Source: IMCC26077 sp964418325
Lineage (GTDB): Bacteria > Actinomycetota > Actinomycetes > Nanopelagicales > Nanopelagicaceae
DNA: 19,475 nucleotides
Direction of reading: 5' to 3'
Assembly: GCA_964418325.1 (NCBI GenBank)
Contig: CAYQLC010000026.1
Span: 1 to 19,475 of the forward strand
Part shown: piece by piece, positions 14,002 through 19,475 of the stretch
Numbering within the stretch: the stretch's first letter is position 1
How the letters are laid out: every line of letters begins with the position of its first letter
Translations under genes and position numbers: made by a program
The notes under the pieces: generated by a model
Told to the model about the DNA's origin: nothing
Seen by the model: the letters and a program-made list of their open reading frames with translations, nothing else
Database searches by the model: none

Positions 14002-14640
14002 TTAAAAAATCTGAAGCGATGTAAAAAAGGAGTACACAATCGGTGCAATACCTCCGATAAGGAAGCTCGGTAAAAAACATAGACCCACTGGCAAGGCGAG
14101 CCTTACTGATAGTGATTTCACGCGTGCTCGAGAGCGCTTCAAGTTCTCTTCATAACAGAGCGTTGATACTCGTTCGACCACTACGGCAAGTGAACGACCG
14201 TCCTGTTGCGCCCGAGGTATCGCCTTAGCAAGGGGTGCTAGCTGTGGATCATCTTTCATCACCGACCACGCTTGAGCAGGAAGTGCGCCAAAAAGTAGCA
14301 GGGAATAAATCCGATCAATATCACTTTTCAGAGAGCTCGACAAAAGTGCCGAGATACCAGCAAGTGCCGAGAGAAGAGGGAGTCCAGCTTTGAGGGATCC
14401 ATTGAGGGCAGCGAGAAAGAAGAGCGCCTCGTCTTCACGCTCCTTGATTGCTCGGAGAGAGCTTCTTGTTGGCAAATGTGCCATCAGTCGTCGGAGGAAC
14501 CAGTAAGCAAGTGGCGCAGCTGGCACCCACCAGAACCCAAAGAAAAGGATAGGAATTAACGAGGCTAGAACGAAGCTAATGCGCGACTGAACTTTAATTA
14601 CGGACACCAGTAATGATGCGCTCTGACCAACGACGGCCAA
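14002..14640 (-). CDS. tadC: TadC-like inner-membrane platform protein (type II secretion F domain)
   Basis: This protein, up to 212 residues, has hydrophobic helices near residues 22-50 and at the C-terminus (ALPVGLCFLPSFLIGGIAPIV, in two blocks). Between them lies a cytosolic helical region typical of the T2SSF/GspF fold, including LFFLAALNGSLKAGLPLLSAL and a conserved-looking AIPRAQQDGRSLA. In the Tad machine, TadC pairs with TadB to form the platform that the TadA ATPase drives. The longest start (14640) overlaps tadB by 47 bases and lacks a good ribosome site; a GTG at 14607 would leave a 14-base overlap, so the first 11 residues are uncertain. It is shorter than proteobacterial TadC, as in other Actinobacteria. 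Confidence 0.82.
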   Translation of the reverse strand: MAVVGQSASLLVSVIKVQSRISFVLASLIPILFFGFWWVPAAPLAYWFLRRLMAHLPTRSSLRAIKEREDEALFFLAALNGSLKAGLPLLSALAGISALLSSSLKSDIDRIYSLLLFGALPAQAWSVMKDDPQLAPLAKAIPRAQQDGRSLAVVVERVSTLCYEENLKRSRARVKSLSVRLALPVGLCFLPSFLIGGIAPIVYSFFTSLQIF

Positions 14641-15079
14641 TGACCTGGAGTAAAACTGAGAATGTAATCAGAGCAATTGGAATCGGAGAAAAAAGCCTTC
14701 TATCTACATGAATTATCTTTGCGAGTATCGCACCAATCAGAATCACTCCTGGAAAAAATGTAAGAAGAGTAAGAGTGGCGCGTGCTGGAGCTACTTCAAT
14801 CAAAATTTCGCGCTCGCGTTCGATTTCAAAACGAACCGCTCGAGCGAACTCACGCAAAGGGGGCAAGAGCGCGAGGCCTTCGGTAAAGGCTAAGAAAAAA
14901 AATCGCTCGATATGGGTGTCGCGTAAATTTGGATAACGGTGGCGCTGAAAACTTTCATGGAGTGATAGTCCGTTTTCGCCATCATCGATTACTGCCTCAA
15001 GGAATTCCAGCCGGCGGTTCAATTGATCTTTTTGCAACGGTCGCGCTAGCGAACCAGGAAGTAACCAGGTAAGAATCAC
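14594..15079 (-). CDS. tadB: TadB-like inner-membrane platform protein
   Basis: This 161-residue protein starts at a GTG that overlaps the tadA stop by four bases (GTGA). The N-terminal part is a soluble helical T2SSF-like domain (RRLEFLEAVIDDGENGLSLHESF region). It is followed by two membrane helices, around 100-122 (LTLLTFFPGVILIGAILAKI) and 129-149 (SPIPIALITFSVLLQVIG). The usual TadB of about 270 residues has additional N-terminal membrane helices, which are missing here, so this is a shortened form. It should partner TadC in the platform. The assignment relies on its position between tadA and tadC as well as on the domain pattern. Confidence 0.78.
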   Translation of the reverse strand: MILTWLLPGSLARPLQKDQLNRRLEFLEAVIDDGENGLSLHESFQRHRYPNLRDTHIERFFFLAFTEGLALLPPLREFARAVRFEIEREREILIEVAPARATLTLLTFFPGVILIGAILAKIIHVDRRLFSPIPIALITFSVLLQVIGRRWSERIITGVRN

Positions 15080-16050
15080 TCACGCACCTGCGTAATCGCT
15101 GCTATTCGGTTGCCTGTTCGTGAAGCATCAAGGTGAATAATCAAATCAATGGCACTGGAATAGAGCGCTAGAGCGCCTTCACGTGCTATTCCTGCAGTCA
15201 TTGCTAGGGCTGCGATTCGATTAGGTATAGATGTTGGCGAATTTGCATGGACGGTTGCACCACTACCAGCATGTCCGGTATTTAAGGCAAGAAAAAGATC
15301 TAGTACATCGGCGCCGCGAATCTCGCCCAGAAAAATCCGATCTGGCTTCATCCGTAGCGCTTGGCGAATTAACTCACGAACCGGAATCTCACCTAACCCT
15401 TCGCTATTTGGCTCGCGCGCTTGTAATCGAAGTAAATGTGGATGATTGGCTTGGATCTCGTGGGTATCCTCGATAACCAATATCCGCTCAGTCGCAGGTA
15501 CATGCTCAATCAGGTGTGCAAGAAGCGTGGTCTTGCCGCTACCTGTGCCACCGGAGATAAGGAAATTACAACGTTGGTTGATCACTAACTCAAGAAGTGA
15601 ATCAAATTCACTATCACGAGTGATGAGCGAGCGCTGTTGGTTGACCCGAAGCGATATGTGAATGCCGCCCTCAATGAGTGGTGGCAAGAGCGCATGCAAT
15701 CTAATTCCCTTGCCCAGCTCTAGATCTACTGCTGGATGAGCCTGATCAAAATGTTTTCCAGACCGTAGCGCAAGAGTGCGAATGTAATTGATGAGCACAC
15801 GTTCGGGTACTTCAAAGGCGATTGGTTCAAGACCAGCGCCACGACCTATCCATGCACCTCTGTCTCCATTGATAAAGAAATCTGTAAATCGTTCACCGGC
15901 TATCAATTGCGTGAAGGGACCGTACCCATTTGACCAGTCGGCGAGTGCAGCACCCTGATTTGCTACATCTTCCTCTGAAATCCACGGGGTCCGCGCAATT
16001 AGTTGTGCGACTACTTGTTCGCGAATTTCATCAAGAAGTTCTTCGCGCAT
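15076..16050 (-). CDS. tadA: TadA/CpaF-type secretion ATPase
   Basis: This 324-residue hexameric motor ATPase of the type II/IV secretion superfamily powers Flp pilus assembly at the membrane. The N-terminal domain (about 1-155) contains GERFTDFFINGDRGAWIGR and the Arg-rich surface before the nucleotide fold. The core has Walker A GGTGSGKTT (167-175), the Asp box LVIEDTHEI (191-199), Walker B DRIFLGEIRG (237-246) and the His box GHAGSGATVHANS (259-271). All catalytic motifs are intact. It starts at an ATG sharing a base with the Ssd-like gene's stop (TAATG) and ends overlapping tadB (GTGA), so the cluster is translationally coupled. The type of motor (pilus assembly rather than DNA transfer) is deduced from the pilin and platform genes that follow. 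Confidence 0.94.
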   Translation of the reverse strand: MREELLDEIREQVVAQLIARTPWISEEDVANQGAALADWSNGYGPFTQLIAGERFTDFFINGDRGAWIGRGAGLEPIAFEVPERVLINYIRTLALRSGKHFDQAHPAVDLELGKGIRLHALLPPLIEGGIHISLRVNQQRSLITRDSEFDSLLELVINQRCNFLISGGTGSGKTTLLAHLIEHVPATERILVIEDTHEIQANHPHLLRLQAREPNSEGLGEIPVRELIRQALRMKPDRIFLGEIRGADVLDLFLALNTGHAGSGATVHANSPTSIPNRIAALAMTAGIAREGALALYSSAIDLIIHLDASRTGNRIAAITQVRE

Positions 16051-16697
16051 TACCGGAGCATCTCGTGAAGAATCGGAGAAAAAAGTTTTTCAATATTTCT
16101 AGAGAGTTTTCGAGTAATTCCAAATCCCATTGCTAATTGGAGATCTGCACACTTAGGTGTTGTGAAAATCTTCGCATCAGTGATAAACCCCTCGATGGCT
16201 GCCCGCTTTTTTACGCGAGGTGCAAATTTGTTAATGATTACTATCTGCGGTTTATAAATTGGTGCGAGCGTATGCAATCCAATCAACGATGGTAAAGAAT
16301 TTTCGGCAACAACAAGTGTGCTCGACATTGGTAGTGAGCGAATTGGCGAATCAATAATTATGAGATCAAAGAATTCGCGAGCGCTTTCAATAACATACTC
16401 AAAAAGCGTTGGGCTGATTGGTTCTGAGCTCCGCCGACATAAAAGTGCAAATCCCTTGCTACATGGACGTGGCAGCGCATCAACTGAAATTGCGCTCTCC
16501 ATCCGGTACTCCTCCCAAAATGGTGGAATGGCGCCAAGAATTTCGCGAAGCGGGCTACGTAGATCAGTTTCGACAAGGAGCACCCGCACTCCCTTATTCA
16601 TCGCCAGTTGAGCCAGATGCAGGGCGACGGTGGTGGCTCCTGAGCCCCCCGATGCGCAGAACGTGCCCCAAATCCGTGGGGAGCGGAGTTGAGGCAC
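16050..16697 (-). CDS. Ssd / TadZ-CpaE-like MinD-family ATPase, probably without ATP hydrolysis
   Basis: This 215-residue protein has a MinD/ParA-type fold and leads the Tad cluster, as Ssd (septum site-determining protein, Rv3660c type) does in other Actinobacteria. The P-loop region reads ASGGSGATT (15-23): the glycines remain, but both lysines of the deviant Walker A motif (signature and catalytic) are absent. A switch-like VETDLR (42-47) and Walker-B-like LIIIDSP (112-118) are present. The N-terminal receiver-like domain of CpaE/TadZ proteins is missing, so it is shorter than Ssd homologues of about 350 residues. Its likely role is to position the pilus machine, or septum components, at the pole or membrane. 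The GTG start at 16697 has no clear ribosome site, and the gene is divergent to the HAD phosphatase. Confidence 0.8.
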   Translation of the reverse strand: MPQLRSPRIWGTFCASGGSGATTVALHLAQLAMNKGVRVLLVETDLRSPLREILGAIPPFWEEYRMESAISVDALPRPCSKGFALLCRRSSEPISPTLFEYVIESAREFFDLIIIDSPIRSLPMSSTLVVAENSLPSLIGLHTLAPIYKPQIVIINKFAPRVKKRAAIEGFITDAKIFTTPKCADLQLAMGFGITRKLSRNIEKLFSPILHEMLR

Positions 16698-16802
16698 GGG
16701 CGTGATTATGAGGATTTATCTCAACCGAATTATCGATACCCCCGGGCGCTAGCGGAAAAAGCGAAGTGGGCATACCTGGTGGTAATCGTTACGCTTCAGT
16801 AC
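16698..16802. promoter_or_regulatory. Divergent promoter region between the Ssd-like and HAD-IB genes
   Basis: This 105-base spacer separates the minus-strand Tad cluster from the plus-strand HAD-acs pair, so it must hold promoters in both directions. The plus side has a TANNNT hexamer placed for a leaderless start. The minus side has several TA-rich hexamers (around 16700-16735) but no ribosome site before the GTG at 16697. No clear inverted repeat is seen. Confidence 0.6.
16790..16795 (+). promoter_or_regulatory. Probable -10 box of a leaderless transcript for the HAD-IB gene
   Basis: TACGCT fits the actinobacterial TANNNT pattern and lies seven bases before the GTG at 16803, the spacing expected if transcription begins at the start codon itself. 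No ribosome site precedes that GTG. The reading is inferred from spacing. Confidence 0.5.
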
Positions 16803-17612
16803 GTGAGTAAGAGCGCAGCCTTCTTTGATCTCGATAAAACAATCATCTCGCGCTCCTCACTTCTTGCCTTCACCAAACCTTTTAACGAAGCTGGGTTGAT
16901 ATCGCGTAAGCGAATGGTGAAGAACTTCATTGATCAATATTTCTTCTCTAACTCTGGAGCCAATCACGCGCAGATGGAGAAGATGCGCCAGACCCTCACC
17001 TCGATGGTCACGGGTTGGGATGTCGAACAGACTAAGCAAGTTATTAACGAGTCGCTCCACTCGGCAATTGATCCGATGATTTACGACGAGGCGGCAGAAT
17101 TAATCGAGAAACATATTCGCGATGGTCGCGATGTCATTTTGGTCTCGACCTCAGGACGCGAGATTGTCGAACCAATTGGAAAAATGCTTGGCGCAAAAGA
17201 TGTGATTGCTACTGAGATGGAAATCGTCGAGGGAAAATACACCGGTAAAGTTTCTTACTACGCATATGCCGAGCGGAAAGCAGAAGCGGTTCGTGCGATA
17301 GCCGAAAAAAATGGATACGACCTCCAAAAATCGTTCGCCTATTCCGACTCAAGTACAGATATCCCCTTGCTCTCGATTGTCGGATTTCCTTGTGTGGTCA
17401 ATCCCGATCGGAGCCTTCGTGCGCATGCCGAGAGCAATAACTGGCCAATCCTTCATTTCACCCGGCCCGTTCCGCTCAAGCAACGGTTTGCAGGTGTGCC
17501 GCCAAAACCTGCGCTCGCAGCGGCTCTTGGCTTAGGTGCAATAAGTGCCATAATTTATTTAGTTAATCGGAAAAAGAAGGCTGTAGGAGGAAGCGAAACC
17601 AATGTCACTTGA
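16803..17612 (+). CDS. HAD-IB family phosphatase with C-terminal membrane anchor
   Basis: This 269-residue SerB-like hydrolase starts at the GTG at 16803 (product begins SKSAAFFDLDKT). In-frame sequence upstream overlaps the divergent Ssd-like gene and has no family resemblance. HAD motif I is DLDKT with nucleophile Asp9 and Asp11. Motif II is VSTSGRE (Ser115 or Thr116), the catalytic Lys is Lys159 (AERKAEA), and motif III is YSDSSTDIPLL with Asp182 and Asp186. A helical cap (about 18-95) fits subclass IB. After the enzyme domain a hydrophobic stretch (about 237-254) followed by NRKKK makes a tail anchor, which would hold the phosphatase on the cytosolic face of the membrane. The substrate is unknown; a lipid-linked or small phosphomonoester is plausible. 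It overlaps acs by 11 bases and corresponds in position to the Rv3661-type HAD of mycobacteria. Confidence 0.9.
   Translation: MSKSAAFFDLDKTIISRSSLLAFTKPFNEAGLISRKRMVKNFIDQYFFSNSGANHAQMEKMRQTLTSMVTGWDVEQTKQVINESLHSAIDPMIYDEAAELIEKHIRDGRDVILVSTSGREIVEPIGKMLGAKDVIATEMEIVEGKYTGKVSYYAYAERKAEAVRAIAEKNGYDLQKSFAYSDSSTDIPLLSIVGFPCVVNPDRSLRAHAESNNWPILHFTRPVPLKQRFAGVPPKPALAAALGLGAISAIIYLVNRKKKAVGGSETNVT
17585..17590 (+). promoter_or_regulatory. Ribosome binding site of acs
   Basis: AGGAGG, within the last codons of the HAD gene and eleven bases before the acs ATG. It supports the ATG at 17602 even though this overlaps the upstream stop. Confidence 0.65.
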
Positions 17613-19475
17613 GAATCTGCTCTCAGAGAATCGAACTTTCCCACCATCGCCCGAGTTTGCTGCGGCTGCTAACGCAAAGAAAGAGATGTACGCGCACGCA
17701 GAAGCTGATCGATTGAAGTTCTGGGAGGAACAGGCACGTTTCCTGCAGTGGGAGAAGCCGTGGGAGAAGGTTCTTGAGTGGGAAGCACCATTTGCTAAGT
17801 GGTTCATCGGGGGCAAACTCAATGCCTCAGTAAATTGCCTTGATCGCCATGTTGCTGAAGGGCGCGGTGATCGCGTTGCGCTCCTCTTTGAAGGAGAGCC
17901 TGGCGATACTCGCAAACTTACCTACGCACAGATGCTTACCGAAGTGAAAAAGACCGCGAATGCTCTTATTGAATTAGGCGTAACTAGTGGTGATCGCGTG
18001 GCGATCTACATGCCAATGATTCCAGAGGCAGCAATCGCGATGCTTGCCTGTGCTCGACTTGGCGCAATGCACTCGGTGGTCTTCGGTGGATTCTCTGCTG
18101 AAGCGCTCCTCTCTCGAATTCAAGATGCAGATGCAAAGGTGGTGATCACCGCAGATGGTGGTTATCGCAAAGGTGCAGCAAATGCACTAAAACCAGCGGT
18201 AGATGAGGCGCTAAAGGGTAAGCAGAACGTTAAGAAAGTTTTGGTAGTGAAGCGCACTGGCCAGGATGTTGGCTGGGATGCATCCCGTGATGTCTGGTGG
18301 CATGAGATTGTTGAGCGCCAAAGCGCAGAACATACGGCAGAGGCTTTCGACAGTGAACATGGACTTTTCATCCTTTACACATCAGGAACTACCGCGAAAC
18401 CAAAAGGTATTTATCACACGACTGGTGGTTATTTAACGCAAGCAGCTTTCACACATCGCAATGTCTTTGATTTGAAACCTGAGAAAGATGTTTACTGGTG
18501 CACTGCTGATGTTGGTTGGGTGACTGGTCACTCGTACATCGTCTACGGCCCGATGATTAATGGCGCAACGCAGGTTATGTATGAAGGAACTCCTGATTCA
18601 CCAACAAAAGGTCGCATGTTCGAAATTATTGAAAAATATGGTGTGACGATTTTGTATACCGCACCAACGTTGATTCGTACTTGGATGAAGTGGGGCGATG
18701 AGTTTCCGAAAGCATCTAATCTCTCATCACTGCGCCTTCTTGGTTCGGTTGGTGAGCCAATTAACCCTGAAGCATGGATGTGGTACCGCGAAGTTATCGG
18801 CGGAAATCGCTGCCCGATCGTTGATACCTGGTGGCAGACCGAGACTGGTGCGATCATGATCTCGCCGCTTCCTGGCGTCACTGCAACTAAGCCTGGTTCT
18901 GCGATGGGCACTCTTCCTGGAATTAGCGCGCAAGTAGTTGATGACAATGCGAAGCCAGTGGGTAATGGTGGCGGCGGTTATCTCGTTCTTGATAAGCCAT
19001 GGCCGTCGATGCTCCGTGGCATTTGGGGCGAGCCTGAGCGTTACAAAGAGACCTATTGGTCGCGTTATGACGGACTATATTTTGCTGGCGATGGTGCCAA
19101 ACTCGATGATGATGGCGCAATCTGGTTGCTTGGCCGTGTCGATGATGTGATGAATGTTTCTGGCCACCGTATCTCAACTACTGAGGTCGAATCCGCGCTT
19201 GTTTCCCACCCTGCTGTTGCTGAAGCGGCTGTTGTTGGCGCGAATGATGCGATGACTGGGCAAGCGATTGCCGCCTTTGTGATTTTGCGCGGTGGCGTAC
19301 CTAATGTTGGTGGCGAAGAGTTGATTCAGGAACTTCGTAACCATGTGGCCAAAGAGATCGGCCCGATTGCAAAGCCAAAGCAGATTCTTGTTGTCGCAGA
19401 GTTGCCGAAGACTCGAAGCGGAAAGATCATGCGTCGTTTGCTTCGCGATGTTGCAGAGAATCGTGCTGTTGGTGA
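17602..19475 (+). CDS. acs: Acetyl-CoA synthetase (acetate-CoA ligase), 3' end cut by window edge
   Basis: The window holds 624 residues of an enzyme usually about 650 long, and the end is missing. It joins acetate, ATP and CoA into acetyl-CoA plus AMP and pyrophosphate in the cytosol. Motifs read: the P-loop-like core YTSGTTAKPKG, VDTWWQTETG with the second Trp that limits the acyl pocket to acetate-sized substrates, YFAGDGA, the hinge region LGRVDDVMNVSGHRIS, and near the end TRSGKIMRR with the Lys that is catalytic and can be acetylated in this family. In the phosphate loop Ala replaces the more common Gly (TTA versus STG/TTG). The ATG at 17602 follows AGGAGG at eleven bases and lies inside the HAD gene's end, so the two are co-translated. 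The pyrophosphate it releases is a substrate for the HppA pump encoded nearby. Confidence 0.96.
   Translation, partial: MSLENLLSENRTFPPSPEFAAAANAKKEMYAHAEADRLKFWEEQARFLQWEKPWEKVLEWEAPFAKWFIGGKLNASVNCLDRHVAEGRGDRVALLFEGEPGDTRKLTYAQMLTEVKKTANALIELGVTSGDRVAIYMPMIPEAAIAMLACARLGAMHSVVFGGFSAEALLSRIQDADAKVVITADGGYRKGAANALKPAVDEALKGKQNVKKVLVVKRTGQDVGWDASRDVWWHEIVERQSAEHTAEAFDSEHGLFILYTSGTTAKPKGIYHTTGGYLTQAAFTHRNVFDLKPEKDVYWCTADVGWVTGHSYIVYGPMINGATQVMYEGTPDSPTKGRMFEIIEKYGVTILYTAPTLIRTWMKWGDEFPKASNLSSLRLLGSVGEPINPEAWMWYREVIGGNRCPIVDTWWQTETGAIMISPLPGVTATKPGSAMGTLPGISAQVVDDNAKPVGNGGGGYLVLDKPWPSMLRGIWGEPERYKETYWSRYDGLYFAGDGAKLDDDGAIWLLGRVDDVMNVSGHRISTTEVESALVSHPAVAEAAVVGANDAMTGQAIAAFVILRGGVPNVGGEELIQELRNHVAKEIGPIAKPKQILVVAELPKTRSGKIMRRLLRDVAENRAVG

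Noticed and set aside
15076..16050. Secretion ATPase as part of a conjugation or DNA-uptake system
   Set aside because: The downstream genes are TadB, TadC, a Flp-like pilin and TadE; no relaxase, coupling protein or ComE-type gene is present.
16050..16697. Ssd-like protein as a chromosome-partitioning ParA
   Set aside because: There is no ParB or parS nearby, the P-loop lysines are absent, and it is translationally coupled to tadA.
16689..16802. 38-residue N-terminal extension of the HAD phosphatase
   Set aside because: It overlaps the start of the divergent Ssd-like gene and does not resemble the family; the HAD fold begins directly after the GTG at 16803, which also has a well-placed -10 box.
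18543..18947. Minus-strand open frame of 134 codons opposite acs
   Set aside because: It is antisense to well-conserved acs sequence and shows no domain, signal or ribosome site.
1..19475. CRISPR arrays, insertion sequences, prophage or defence islands
   Set aside because: No regularly spaced repeats, transposase or integrase motifs, terminal inverted repeats or known defence domains were seen on either strand.

Overview
The window looks like a chromosomal segment of a streamlined actinobacterium with moderate G+C (roughly half by eye). The gene order hppA – topA – MFS/tmk fusion – holB – TAP-like hydrolase – tRNA-Thr, with a Tad/Ssd pilus cluster, a HAD-IB phosphatase and acs on the other side, is one I recall from high-G+C Actinobacteria such as Streptomyces and Mycobacterium. 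The lower G+C, very tight gene packing (GTGA, TAATG and TAGTG junctions) and a short two-cysteine, lysine-rich tail on a secreted protein together suggest a freshwater acI / Nanopelagicales-type genome. That taxonomic call is an inference. A run of exactly 100 N shows the source is a scaffolded draft assembly.

Layout. Positions 14-1147 (+) hold an enolase-superfamily sugar-acid type enzyme, which converges with a secreted protein of unknown function (1154-2782, -). Next, all on the minus strand and read from high to low coordinates, comes a housekeeping block: hppA (H+-pumping pyrophosphatase), topA (topoisomerase I), an MFS-thymidylate kinase fusion, holB (clamp-loader delta'), an exported alpha/beta hydrolase broken by the assembly gap, a VOC/glyoxalase-like protein and tRNA-Thr(CGT). 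Upstream of hppA on the same strand lies a Tad-type pilus cluster in transcription order: Ssd/TadZ-like ATPase, TadA, TadB, TadC, DUF4244 Flp-like pilin, TadE and a second TadE-like protein. A divergent spacer at 16698-16802 separates this cluster from a plus-strand pair: a membrane-tailed HAD-IB phosphatase and acetyl-CoA synthetase (acs), which runs off the right edge.

How the genes work together. topA, tmk and holB serve DNA topology, dTTP supply and replication. hppA uses the pyrophosphate released by polymerases and by acyl-CoA synthetases such as Acs to build a proton gradient. The tad genes encode the motor, platform and small pilins of a Flp-type pilus. No prepilin peptidase (TadV/CpaA) and no Gram-negative outer-membrane parts are present, so processing must be done from elsewhere.

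I do not see an obviously new defence or mobile system: no CRISPR array, IS element, phage gene or rRNA. The items most worth a second look are the secreted protein with its conserved-looking C-terminal tail, the tRNA-Thr with a C discriminator base, the under-sized assembly gap inside the hydrolase, the Ssd-type ATPase lacking both Walker lysines, overlapping palindromes upstream of hppA, and a probable leaderless promoter for the HAD gene. No gene-free stretch exceeds 300 bases.
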